Below are positions 25,743-33,309 of a DNA stretch of 64,000 bases, one piece after another. Below the pieces are notes generated by a model, which worked only from the letters and a program-made list of their open reading frames with translations, did not search any database and was not told where the DNA came from. Position 1 is the stretch's first letter, and each line of letters begins with the position of its first letter. The position numbers and the translations under genes are program-made. This stretch comes from Chryseobacterium sp. KLBC 52 (GTDB lineage: Bacteria > Bacteroidota > Bacteroidia > Flavobacteriales > Weeksellaceae), in assembly GCF_003347605.1 (NCBI RefSeq), contig NZ_QDFZ01000013.1:8314-72313 (forward strand), in the 5' to 3' direction.

Positions 25743-26295
25743 AATGGTTGATTTGTCCGTCTTCCAACTGATATAAATTCGGTAGGTTTCTTCCTAACTC
25801 ATCATAATCCAGTCCGTATCCAAGTACAAACTTATTAGGAATTTCTTTTCCGATATAATCCAGTTTGAAATCTTTCTTGTAAATCTCAGGTTTCAATAAG
25901 AAACTAGCCAGTTTTATAGATTTAGGACGTTGTGTTTCCTTGAAATATTTGAAAAGACTTTCAACCGTATTTCCTGTATCTACGATGTCTTCTACAAGAA
26001 TGATGTGACGGTCTTTCACTTCTTTAGTAAGCTCCATTTTCTGATAAACGATCCCTGTAGATTCAGTTCCTACATAAGAACTCATTTGAATGAAGGCAAT
26101 TTCGCATTCTCCCGGGTAATATTTTAAAAGATCAGAGAAGAACATCACCACTCCATTTAATACCCCAATGAAAACAGGAACTTCATCCTTGTAATCTTCA
26201 TAAATTCTTAACGCTGTCTCTTTTACAATTTCCTGAATTTCGGCATCCTTTAAATAAGGAACGAAAGTTTTGTCGTGAACTTTAATGCTTTCCAT
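25741..26295 (-). CDS. hpt: Hypoxanthine phosphoribosyltransferase
   Basis: Purine salvage: hypoxanthine or guanine plus PRPP to IMP or GMP. 184 residues from ATG at 26295. PRPP loop ILVEDIVDTGNTVESL (about 100-115) and the N-terminal VPVFIGVLNGVVMFFSDL are typical. The reading frame is open to 26556, but that extension is hydrophobic, unrelated to the family, and crosses the promoter at 26314-26321, so it is rejected. First gene of hpt-adk-obgE. Confidence 0.93.
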   Translation of the reverse strand: MESIKVHDKTFVPYLKDAEIQEIVKETALRIYEDYKDEVPVFIGVLNGVVMFFSDLLKYYPGECEIAFIQMSSYVGTESTGIVYQKMELTKEVKDRHIILVEDIVDTGNTVESLFKYFKETQRPKSIKLASFLLKPEIYKKDFKLDYIGKEIPNKFVLGYGLDYDELGRNLPNLYQLEDGQINH

Positions 26296-26313
26296 AAAAT
26301 TTTTAGTAGTTGG

Positions 26314-26321
26314 CAAAGTTA
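26314..26321 (-). promoter_or_regulatory. -7 box of hpt
   Basis: Minus-strand TAACTTTG matches TAnnTTTG, 18 bp before the ATG at 26295. It decides the start of hpt. Confidence 0.65.
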
Positions 26322-26573
26322 CGGATTTTTGATTAAAATACTTTCCTGTTTTTATCAGTTCGAAAGTTAAAAGATATCGCAACAGCAAAATTGAATAGGA
26401 TAACGAACAATGTTTAAAGAGTAATAATGATAAGATTTTTAATGAGATAGAATGATATAGCCCCAAAAAAAGGATTTTGAAAGCGATAAAAACAGGTGTT
26501 TGAAATAAGGCAGAACAATATGATGATAAATGTCTTGTATTTTTGTGAAGAATCATATATTACGGAAAATGAC

Positions 26574-26581
26574 TATCTTTG
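26574..26581 (+). promoter_or_regulatory. -7 box of the ABC-F gene
   Basis: TATCTTTG matches TAnnTTTG, 108 bp before the ATG at 26690. It implies a leader of about 100 nt, which holds the structures at 26608-26688. Confidence 0.6.
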
Positions 26582-26607
26582 TTCTTTCAAAGCCAAAAAA
26601 AACGGAT

Positions 26608-26688
26608 ATGTAGGATATCATTTCTTTCAGACTCAATAAAACGGTAACAATAATGTTGCCGGTGTTCAACCTTTATTAAGAAAGAAAT
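26608..26688 (+). promoter_or_regulatory. Candidate translational attenuator leader of the ABC-F gene
   Basis: The leader holds an ATG-TAG start-stop pair (26608-26613), an arm ATTTCTTTC (26620-26628), a hairpin CGGTAACA-ATAA-TGTTGCCG (about 26642-26661), an eight-codon open frame MLPVFNLY (26653-26679), and GAAAGAAAT (26680-26688), complementary to the first arm and directly before the ATG at 26690. Pairing of the 9-bp arms would bury the initiation region. Translation of the short frame could open or shift the fold. Structure seen; function inferred. Confidence 0.5.
26653..26679 (+). CDS. Possible 8-residue leader peptide
   Basis: Short frame encoding MLPVFNLY, ending 10 bp before the ABC-F start codon. 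Too short to support by composition; it is noted because of its place between two alternative stem elements. It could be chance. Confidence 0.3.
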   Translation: MLPVFNLY

Positions 26689-26689
26689 C

Positions 26690-28279
26690 ATGATTTTACT
26701 GCAAAATATATCCTTTGGGTTTCCGGGAGGAAATCTTCTATTCAATCATATCAATTTAACAATACAGTCTCATACCAAATCTGCCCTGGTAGGGAGTAAC
26801 GGTATGGGGAAATCAACCCTGCTGAAAATAATCGCGGGCGAAATACAACCTTTAGAAGGGAATATTAATGTCCCAGGCAATATCTTTTATGTACCGCAGA
26901 TGTTCGGGAATTGCAATCATCTTACCATTGCAGAATGTCTGAAAATAGATCAGAAACTCCATGCTCTTCAAAAAATTACCAATGGAGAAGTGGATGAAAT
27001 GTATTTTGAAACACTCAATGACGACTGGGATATTGAAGAACGATGTCAGCATGCTTTGGTGCATTGGGGACTTGAAAATTTTGAATTAACTCAAAAGCTG
27101 GAAGGCCTGAGTGGAGGACAGAAGACTAAAGTTTTTCTCGCCGGAATTCAGATTAATCAACCTGATACGATCATATTGGATGAGCCGACCAATCACCTGG
27201 ATAGGGAAGGAAGAAAACTCTTGTATGATCTTATTGGCAAAACAGATGCAACAGTGGTTATCGTAAGCCACGACCGTACTTTGCTCAATCTTGTGGATAC
27301 CATATTCGAATTAAGCAATCAGGGAATTGCAACTTATGGTGGAAACTATGACTTTTATGCAGAGCAGAAAGAAGTGGAGCAGGAAGCATTGCAAAATGAT
27401 ATCCATTCCAAAGAACGGGCTCTGAAAAAAGCAAAAGAAAAAGAACGGGAAACCCTGGAACGAAAGCAAAAGCTGGATGCAAGAGGTAAAGGAAAGCAGG
27501 AAAAATCCGGAGTCGCCAGAATTATGATGAATACGCTTCGGAATAATGCTGAAAAGAACAGTGCAAAACTTAAAAGTGTACACGCAGAGAAAATCAGTGG
27601 GATTTCCGGTGATTTGAGAGATCTGCGCTCCTCTTTAAAGAATTCTGATCAGATGAAAGTTAATTTTAATGATTCCAATCTGCATTTAGGAAAAATCCTT
27701 GTTGCCGCTGAAGATGTTAATTTCACTTACGGAAAAGAAAAACTCTGGAAAGAAAATATCAGCCTTGAGGTCCGAAGCGGAGATCGAATCTCAGTGAAAG
27801 GTTCAAACGGGTCCGGGAAAACGACATTGATAAAGCTTCTGTTGGGAAAACTTGACCCTTCGGAAGGGAAAATAAATAAGACGGAATTCAACAGCATCTA
27901 TATTGATCAGGAATATTCCCTGATTGATCATGAATCGACGATTTATGATTTTGTACAGACTTTCAATGACAGTGCCATGCAGGAATCCGAAGTGAAAACA
28001 TTACTGTCCAGATTTTTATTCTGGAAAGACACCTGGGACAAGAAATGTGGGATGCTGAGTGGCGGTGAACGTTTACGGTTACTTCTTTGCGGACTTTCCA
28101 TCAGTAACAAAGCGCCTGATATGATTATCCTTGATGAACCAACCAATAATTTAGATCTGCAAAATGTAGAAATTCTCACCAATTCTATCAAAGATTATCA
28201 CGGAACCCTATTGGTTATTTCCCATGATGAAGTTTTTCTGAAGGAGATTGGAATTGACAGAGATTTGATGCTGGGGTAA
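26690..28279 (+). CDS. ABC-F family ATPase
   Basis: 529 residues, two ABC domains on one chain and no TM segment, so a soluble ribosome-binding ABC-F protein. First domain: Walker A GSNGMGKST (about 35-43), signature LSGGQKTKVFLAG, Walker B DTIILDEPTNHLD. A charged linker of about 75 residues (about 230-305, coiled-coil Lys/Glu-rich) holds the P-site tRNA interaction motif region. Second domain: Walker A GSNGSGKTT, signature LSGGERLRLLLCG, Walker B DMIILDEPTNNLD. Both Walker B Glu residues are intact. Whether it is a housekeeping translation factor or an antibiotic-resistance type cannot be decided by eye. Its structured leader favours regulated expression. Confidence 0.9.
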   Translation: MILLQNISFGFPGGNLLFNHINLTIQSHTKSALVGSNGMGKSTLLKIIAGEIQPLEGNINVPGNIFYVPQMFGNCNHLTIAECLKIDQKLHALQKITNGEVDEMYFETLNDDWDIEERCQHALVHWGLENFELTQKLEGLSGGQKTKVFLAGIQINQPDTIILDEPTNHLDREGRKLLYDLIGKTDATVVIVSHDRTLLNLVDTIFELSNQGIATYGGNYDFYAEQKEVEQEALQNDIHSKERALKKAKEKERETLERKQKLDARGKGKQEKSGVARIMMNTLRNNAEKNSAKLKSVHAEKISGISGDLRDLRSSLKNSDQMKVNFNDSNLHLGKILVAAEDVNFTYGKEKLWKENISLEVRSGDRISVKGSNGSGKTTLIKLLLGKLDPSEGKINKTEFNSIYIDQEYSLIDHESTIYDFVQTFNDSAMQESEVKTLLSRFLFWKDTWDKKCGMLSGGERLRLLLCGLSISNKAPDMIILDEPTNNLDLQNVEILTNSIKDYHGTLLVISHDEVFLKEIGIDRDLMLG

Positions 28280-28324
28280 TTATTATATTTCTTGCAAATC
28301 AAACAAAATCCTTTAGATATTCAA

Positions 28325-28385
28325 TAGGGGTGGGCTTTAGCCCGCCTTCAACATCAAAACAACTCCATCGGCTTTAGCCAAAACC
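28325..28385. repeat. Paired-hairpin dispersed element, copy 2
   Basis: GGGTGGGC-TTTA-GCCCGCC (about 28328-28346) and GGC-TTTA-GCC (28370-28379) followed by AAAAC. Same order, loop and spacing class as the element at 4214-4270. Lies between convergent genes. Confidence 0.7.
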
Positions 28386-28392
28386 TATACAG

Positions 28393-28425
28393 AAATTCCA
28401 GATAATTGCTATCTGGAATTTTTAT
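28393..28425. terminator. Bidirectional terminator between ABC-F and hydrolase genes
   Basis: Perfect 12-bp stem AAATTCCAGATA / TATCTGGAATTT with loop ATTGC. Its right arm touches the stop codon of the minus-strand hydrolase gene. T runs on both sides. Confidence 0.85.
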
Positions 28426-29369
28426 TCTCTATGATTATTGAATTTAAATATCCACTTATAAATTTCCTTCAGTACCTCTTCTCTTATGGATTCGTTCAAA
28501 ATCTCATGGCGCATTTCCGGATAGATCTTTACATCTACATTTTGAAAACCATCAGTTTTTAAGTTATCGACCGTATGCATGACTCCTTTTCCAAAATCAC
28601 CAATCGGATCATTCTGCCCGCTTACAAACAAAAAAGGGAAGAATTTTGAAACAGAAGAAGCCCAGTTTCTTGCGGTAGCCTTTTTATAAATGGTAAATAA
28701 AGTATAAAAAGCATTATGGGTAAACGGAATTCCGCAAAGTTCATCCTGTTCAAAAGCTTTTCTGTTTTTTGTATCTACACTCAGCCAGCTGGTATCACTG
28801 AAGTCTTTATCCTTTTTAAAATGTTTGTTATTGACACTCGTGAAAACAGAATTCAAAAAAGTACGATGATGAGGCGCTATGGCATTGGCCAATGACAAAT
28901 AACCTCTCAATAGATCTATTCCAGGCAAAGGTCCACCTGTTCCAGTAATGATAGCTCCGGAAAATTTATTGCTTGCCTTTTGAAGAAGACAGCGTGTTAT
29001 AAAAGATCCCATAGAATGTCCCAAAATAAAATGAGGAACATCAGGATATTGCTCTGCAAGATGATCTGCCATCATTTCAGCATCTGCAACAAGCCTTTCA
29101 TCCGGTTTTTCAAGTTGGAAGAAACCAATCTCTTTTTTCTCCTTTACAGATTTTCCATGTCCCAGATGATCATAAGCCAATACAGCAATTCCCTGACTGG
29201 CAAAATATTCAGCAATCTCAGCATATCTTCCGCTGTGTTCCTGCATACCGTGAACAATGAGAAGGGTGGCTTTCACAGAAGATGCTTCCGGATAAAATAA
29301 AGTATAAAAGAGTTGGGTTTGATCGTTTGAGGTTACAGATAAGTATCCTGATTTTAGTAGTGATCTCAT
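28422..29369 (-). CDS. Alpha/beta hydrolase, monoacylglycerol lipase-like
   Basis: 315 residues, Hydrolase_4 family. Oxyanion-side HGMQEHSGRY (about 40-49), AYDHLGHGKS (about 67-76), nucleophile elbow GHSMGS (about 117-122, Ser119), a late Asp in SGQNDPIGDFG and His in PEMRHEIL (about 292-299). Resembles lysophospholipases and monoacylglycerol lipases. No signal peptide. Start ATG 29369. Confidence 0.85.
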   Translation of the reverse strand: MRSLLKSGYLSVTSNDQTQLFYTLFYPEASSVKATLLIVHGMQEHSGRYAEIAEYFASQGIAVLAYDHLGHGKSVKEKKEIGFFQLEKPDERLVADAEMMADHLAEQYPDVPHFILGHSMGSFITRCLLQKASNKFSGAIITGTGGPLPGIDLLRGYLSLANAIAPHHRTFLNSVFTSVNNKHFKKDKDFSDTSWLSVDTKNRKAFEQDELCGIPFTHNAFYTLFTIYKKATARNWASSVSKFFPFLFVSGQNDPIGDFGKGVMHTVDNLKTDGFQNVDVKIYPEMRHEILNESIREEVLKEIYKWIFKFNNHRE

Positions 29370-29426
29370 GGGTGGGATTCTCTTTTGGTTTGGAAGGTAA
29401 TTAAAGATACAGAATTAATGATTTTT

Positions 29427-29726
29427 CTATTCATCTAATATTGATGAAATATCCATTTGTTGATGAAGAATTCTTATGATTTCAATTTCTTTATTTTTAA
29501 GATTGATTTTGTAAAATATAAAATGAGATTTCACCCTTGAACGGAAATATCCTTTCCTGATTTCACCGTAATCTTTTCCAGATTTTGGATTCTCAGATAA
29601 GTACTCAATTTCATTCATAAGTAAATCAAAATAATGATCTGCCTGTTTTACTGACCAGGTTTCGAAGGTGTAAAGCCAGATTTTTTCTAAATCATTTGAC
29701 GCTTCTTTACTGATTTTGTATTTCAT
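29427..29726 (-). CDS. parE: RelE/ParE family toxin
   Basis: 99 residues, ParE-like: YKISKEASNDLEKIWLYTFETWS at the N-terminus, SGKDYGEIRKGYFRSRVKSHFIFYKI in the core. ParE toxins act on DNA gyrase, but RelE-type ribonucleases share the fold, so the target is inferred. The gene directly follows the antitoxin gene with no gap, a typical coupled TA pair. Confidence 0.88.
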   Translation of the reverse strand: MKYKISKEASNDLEKIWLYTFETWSVKQADHYFDLLMNEIEYLSENPKSGKDYGEIRKGYFRSRVKSHFIFYKINLKNKEIEIIRILHQQMDISSILDE

Positions 29727-29975
29727 TTAGTCAGCAGAATGTTTTTGATGAAGGTTTTTCAAAAATTCTTTACGGTCAAAATTTTCAACAAAACCAGATT
29801 TTTCCCCTTTTTTTAATTCGTTGATTAATTCTGTTTTTTTAGATTCTTCATGTTCGAACATTCTTAAAGCTGTTCTTATAACTTCGCTGGCAGAAGAAAA
29901 TTTTCCGGATTTAATTTGTTGGCTGATAAAGTTGTCAAAATAATCGCCTAATAGTATGGATGTGTTTTTTGCCAT
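29727..29975 (-). CDS. parD: ParD-like antitoxin
   Basis: 82 residues from ATG 29975: ribbon-helix-helix N-terminus (SILLGDYFDNFISQQIKSGKF, then SASEVIRTALRMFEHEE), charged C-terminus that would bind the toxin. The frame is open to 30020, but that extension crosses the promoter and operator at 29991-30011, so the later ATG is used. Represses its own promoter by inference. Confidence 0.88.
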   Translation of the reverse strand: MAKNTSILLGDYFDNFISQQIKSGKFSSASEVIRTALRMFEHEESKKTELINELKKGEKSGFVENFDRKEFLKNLHQKHSAD

Positions 29976-29990
29976 TGTGTTAATTTTAAT

Positions 29991-30011
29991 CAAAGATACC
30001 AATTTTTGGTA
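29991..30011 (-). promoter_or_regulatory. parDE promoter and palindromic operator
   Basis: Minus-strand -7 box TATCTTTG (29991-29998) overlaps by two bases a perfect inverted repeat TACCAA-TTT-TTGGTA (29997-30011), 16-36 bp before the antitoxin start. The layout fits autorepression by a ribbon-helix-helix antitoxin. Confidence 0.7.
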
Positions 30012-30219
30012 TTTTATCAAAAAAAATTAAACTAAGTTATTGAATAATATTTCTTTGTATTCATCTAAAGAATAATTGTTTTCTTTATCAAAAATCAACA
30101 TAACTTTCATCACTTGTTGCTAAATAATTTACCGATTGTTTTAACAAGATTAGATCTATGAGATAATAAAGTAAAATACTATAATTTCCACCCCACTCAA
30201 AAATAAAATCCATCACAAA

Positions 30220-30251
30220 TTTGCTCACCCAATTTTTTAAAAGTAATTTTG
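30220..30251 (+). promoter_or_regulatory. purA promoter
   Basis: TTTG, 20 nt, TAATTTTG, a full Bacteroidota consensus, 26 bp before the purA ATG. Confidence 0.8.
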
Positions 30252-30277
30252 CACGAATCTAAAAACAAAAGTAAAAT

Positions 30278-31564
30278 ATGTCAACTTATGTAGTTGTAGG
30301 TCTTCAGTACGGAGATGAAGGTAAAGGTAAAATCACGGATGTTTTATCAGCAAAATCGGACTATGTAGTGCGTTTCCAGGGTGGAGACAACGCTGGTCAC
30401 ACGGTTTATGTGGGTGATGAGAAATTCGTTCTACACCTTCTTCCTTCAGGAGTTCTTCAATGCAAAGGGAAATGTATCATTGCGAACGGAGTAGTGGTAA
30501 ACCCTAAGTCTTTCATTAAAGAAGTTGGTCAGATCGAGAGCAAAGGCTTAAGAACAGATCATATCTTTATCAGCAGAAGAGCGCATGTCATCATGCCTTA
30601 CCACATCCTTTTGGATACTTACCGTGAAGAGGAACACGGAGGAACTCAGATCGGAACTACCAAAAAAGGAATCGGACCTTGTTATGAAGATAAAATTGCA
30701 AGAGTCGGGATCAGAATGGTAGACCTTTTAAATCCTGAGATTTTAAGAGATAAAATTGAGAAAAACTTAAAAGTTAAGAATTCTCTTTTTGAAAAATATT
30801 ACGGAAAGCCAACATTAGACGTTGAGGAAATCTACAACGAATATTTAGCCATCGGAAAGCAGCTTCAGGACAGAATCGTTGATACTGAATTAGAGCTTAA
30901 CGAGGCGATCAGAGACGGTAAAAACGTTTTATTCGAAGGAGCACAGGCATTAATGCTTGATATCGATTTCGGTACCTATCCATACGTAACTTCATCTTCT
31001 CCATCTACAGGAGGGGTGTGTTCAGGAGCTGGTGTTCCACCAACTTCACTTCAGAACCTTATCGGAGTAGCAAAAGCTTACTGTACAAGAGTAGGAAACG
31101 GACCTTTCCCTTCTGAATTGGATAATGAGCTGGGTGAAAAAATCAGACAGATTGGTGGTGAATTCGGAGCAACTACAGGTAGACCAAGAAGAACAGGTTG
31201 GTTAGACCTTGTTTCTTTAAAGCATGCTTGTATGATCAACGGGATCAACAACCTGGTGATCACTAAGCTTGACGTTCTTACAGGAATTGAGAACCTGAAA
31301 GTAGTAACACATTACAAAACTGAAGACGGAAAAATCATAGATTATTTCACTTCTTCAACAGAAAAATTATACAACTACGAACCAATCTATCAGGATTTAC
31401 CAGGTTGGAGCGAAGATATTACCAAAGCAAGAAGCTATGATGAACTTCCTGATACTGCTCAGAAATACATTGAGTTTATTGAAAAATACTTAGGAATCAA
31501 TGTATACTTAGTTTCTGTAGGTCCTGAAAGAAGTCAGAACATCATCAGAAAAGAATTATTCTAA
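30278..31564 (+). CDS. purA: Adenylosuccinate synthase
   Basis: First committed step of AMP synthesis: IMP + Asp + GTP to adenylosuccinate. 428 residues, normal length. Signatures: QYGDEGKGKITD (about 10-21), GDNAGHTV, the IMP-binding GIGPCYEDKIAR (about 131-142), and TTGRPRRTGWLDL (about 299-311). Has its own promoter and terminator, so a single-gene unit. Confidence 0.97.
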   Translation: MSTYVVVGLQYGDEGKGKITDVLSAKSDYVVRFQGGDNAGHTVYVGDEKFVLHLLPSGVLQCKGKCIIANGVVVNPKSFIKEVGQIESKGLRTDHIFISRRAHVIMPYHILLDTYREEEHGGTQIGTTKKGIGPCYEDKIARVGIRMVDLLNPEILRDKIEKNLKVKNSLFEKYYGKPTLDVEEIYNEYLAIGKQLQDRIVDTELELNEAIRDGKNVLFEGAQALMLDIDFGTYPYVTSSSPSTGGVCSGAGVPPTSLQNLIGVAKAYCTRVGNGPFPSELDNELGEKIRQIGGEFGATTGRPRRTGWLDLVSLKHACMINGINNLVITKLDVLTGIENLKVVTHYKTEDGKIIDYFTSSTEKLYNYEPIYQDLPGWSEDITKARSYDELPDTAQKYIEFIEKYLGINVYLVSVGPERSQNIIRKELF

Positions 31565-31588
31565 TATTCTTAAAGATATAAATAACAG

Positions 31589-31619
31589 AGAGATCATCAT
31601 GGGATGGTCTCTTTTTTTT
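31589..31619 (+). terminator. Terminator after purA
   Basis: Stem AGAGATCATC / GATGGTCTCT (one G-T pair), loop ATGG, then T8. Confidence 0.85.
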
Positions 31620-31638
31620 GTTTTAAAAATTTACTTTT

Positions 31639-31689
31639 ATCCTTGTCAAGGTTAAAAACCTTGACAAGGATAAAAACCTTGACAAGGAT
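31639..31689. repeat. Three 15-bp near-palindromic units
   Basis: ATCCTTGTCAAGGTT once, then AACCTTGACAAGGAT twice, each separated by AAA. The first unit is the exact inverted copy of the others apart from nothing but orientation, and each core CCTTG-N-CAAGG is itself palindromic. Follows the purA terminator. Confidence 0.85.
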
Positions 31690-31735
31690 AGGCAGCCCTT
31701 TATTCAAGCAATAATCCCGATTTTGAATTTTTGCA

Positions 31736-31743
31736 TACTTTTG
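31736..31743 (+). promoter_or_regulatory. -7 box of the small membrane protein gene
   Basis: TACTTTTG matches TAnnTTTG, 31 bp before the ATG at 31774. Confidence 0.5.
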
Positions 31744-31773
31744 CTTTAAGACAAAGTGTACAAAAGAGAAATT

Positions 31774-32061
31774 ATGGAAGAGAATAAAATACCCCAGCGT
31801 TTTCTGGATAATATTGTGATCAGTTTGTATCTTACCATTGCTTATGCTGTTTTATTTATAGTATATTTAGGGCTACCATTCCGTCTAAGTTCAAATTTTT
31901 TACTAATCCTTTTTATTGTCTGCAGTTTGCTTTTTAGTACGGGCGGAATCTATTTTGCTGCAAAAAGCTTTTTGAAAACAAAGATCAGTTCTATTATTCT
32001 GATTGTTATTAATGCACTGGGACTATTAGTACCGCTTACTCTTATTCTACTGCTTTTATAA
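31774..32061 (+). CDS. Small three-helix membrane protein, function unknown
   Basis: 95 residues from ATG 31774 (MEENKIPQRFLDN). Three hydrophobic segments at about 14-36, 42-62 and 70-94 leave almost no soluble domain. No family recognised. A GTG at 31756 would add six residues; the ATG is preferred. The gene has its own -7 box. It may be an integral membrane protein of a stress or envelope function, but nothing in the sequence shows this. Confidence 0.65.
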   Translation: MEENKIPQRFLDNIVISLYLTIAYAVLFIVYLGLPFRLSSNFLLILFIVCSLLFSTGGIYFAAKSFLKTKISSIILIVINALGLLVPLTLILLLL

Positions 32062-32302
32062 TGTCTTTACTCAGCTTGTAATCTGTGATTTGTGTTTCTT
32101 TATTTGTATGAAAAATAGTAGTGTTTTTCTAGATAAACTTTCTATTTGTAAATGTTAAAATTTAAACATTGTCATAAAATTTTCTAATATTATGTTGTTT
32201 TGCTAAAATTTTGGCAGATGTTTTGATATTACAATATTGCTTATCGATAAGAGCTAACAAAACTAATAATCACAATTTTTAACAGTTTAAATAGTAGTAG
32301 TG

Positions 32303-33145
32303 ATGAAACAACATAACCAAAACCAGGAATTTCGGTTCAACGAAGTCCTGTTTGAGCACCGCAATAAAGACTATGGTGCCTATGTATTAAGAAACGAATC
32401 AGATAGAATATTAACCAAAGCGCTTTTTATCGGAGCAAGTTTAATGGCTGCAGTATCCATTACACCGTTTGTAATTTCTGCAATGAAACCTGTGGACGAG
32501 CCTGTTGGAACAGTATATGAACTTCCGAGAGTCGTTGAAATTCAGGAGATAGAAAAACCGAAAGATCCGCCGGTACAAATTGTAAAACCAACGCCGCCAG
32601 CTCCCGCAGTAAAAACATACGATGAAAGATTGCCAGAGCCTAAAGCAATTGTTACCAATGAAAAACAAGTTGTAGATAAAACGAATGCAGTAGCAAGCAC
32701 AGAAACATCGGAAGGCAAAGAAGTACCCAATACAACCTATATTCCAATTGTTCCACGTATTATCGGAGGAGATGGGTCACCCGCTGTAAAGGCTGATCCG
32801 GTAATGGAAAAGACAGATCCTAAAAAGATTGAAACGGAATTAAGTGTAGAAGCCAATTTTGCAGGAGGAATAGACTCCTTCAGAAATAAAGTAATGAACA
32901 GCTTCGACAGTTCAGGATTTGAATCCGAAGATGTTGTAAAGACGACAGTTACCTTTATTGTAGAAATGGACGGAACCATCTCAGGGGTAAAAGCTAACGG
33001 AACCAACGCCGATTTTAATAATGAGGCAATGAGAACAATTAAAACAATTTCCAACAGAGGAAAATGGATCCCGGCCAAAAACAAAAAAGGAGAATACGTA
33101 AGAAGTTATTTCAAATTTCCTATCTCCATGAAATTTGAGAATTAA
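32303..33145 (+). CDS. Energy transducer TonB
   Basis: 280 residues. One TM helix after an N-terminal cytosolic segment (about 35-60, ALFIGASLMAAVSITPFVISA), then a Pro-rich periplasmic spacer (about 75-125, EIEKPKDPPVQIVKPTPPAP), and a C-terminal TonB_C domain (about 195-280; TTVTFIVEMDGTISGVKANGT). It transmits proton-motive force from ExbBD to TonB-dependent receptors. No exbBD beside it. GTG at 32300 precedes the ATG directly; ATG 32303 is used. Confidence 0.9.
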   Translation: MKQHNQNQEFRFNEVLFEHRNKDYGAYVLRNESDRILTKALFIGASLMAAVSITPFVISAMKPVDEPVGTVYELPRVVEIQEIEKPKDPPVQIVKPTPPAPAVKTYDERLPEPKAIVTNEKQVVDKTNAVASTETSEGKEVPNTTYIPIVPRIIGGDGSPAVKADPVMEKTDPKKIETELSVEANFAGGIDSFRNKVMNSFDSSGFESEDVVKTTVTFIVEMDGTISGVKANGTNADFNNEAMRTIKTISNRGKWIPAKNKKGEYVRSYFKFPISMKFEN

Positions 33146-33169
33146 TACGGAAAAGTAAATTTCAAATAG

Positions 33170-33207
33170 TTATCCACAAAGAATTTTTTTTGTGGATAAT
33201 TTTTTTT
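33170..33207 (+). terminator. Terminator after tonB that contains two inverted DnaA boxes
   Basis: Stem TTATCCACAAA / TTTGTGGATAA (loop GAATTTTT) followed by T8. The arms contain TTATCCACA (33170-33178) and TGTGGATAA (33191-33199), both perfect DnaA-box consensus (TTATNCACA) in inverted orientation. Confidence 0.7.
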
Positions 33208-33283
33208 ATTGTTAAATTGCTTATTAACAATATTTTAACTCAATTTTGATTTTCTCCACTCACCGAGAGCAAAGAAAAAAGTG

Positions 33284-33291
33284 TATTTTTG
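33284..33291 (+). promoter_or_regulatory. -7 box of parA
   Basis: TATTTTTG matches TAnnTTTG, 19 bp before the ATG at 33310. Confidence 0.6.
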
Positions 33292-33309
33292 AAACTTAAA
33301 GTTCTAATA

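Noticed and set aside
26296..26556. Hydrophobic N-terminal extension of hpt
   Set aside because: It crosses the -7 box at 26314-26321 and is not part of the HPRT family.
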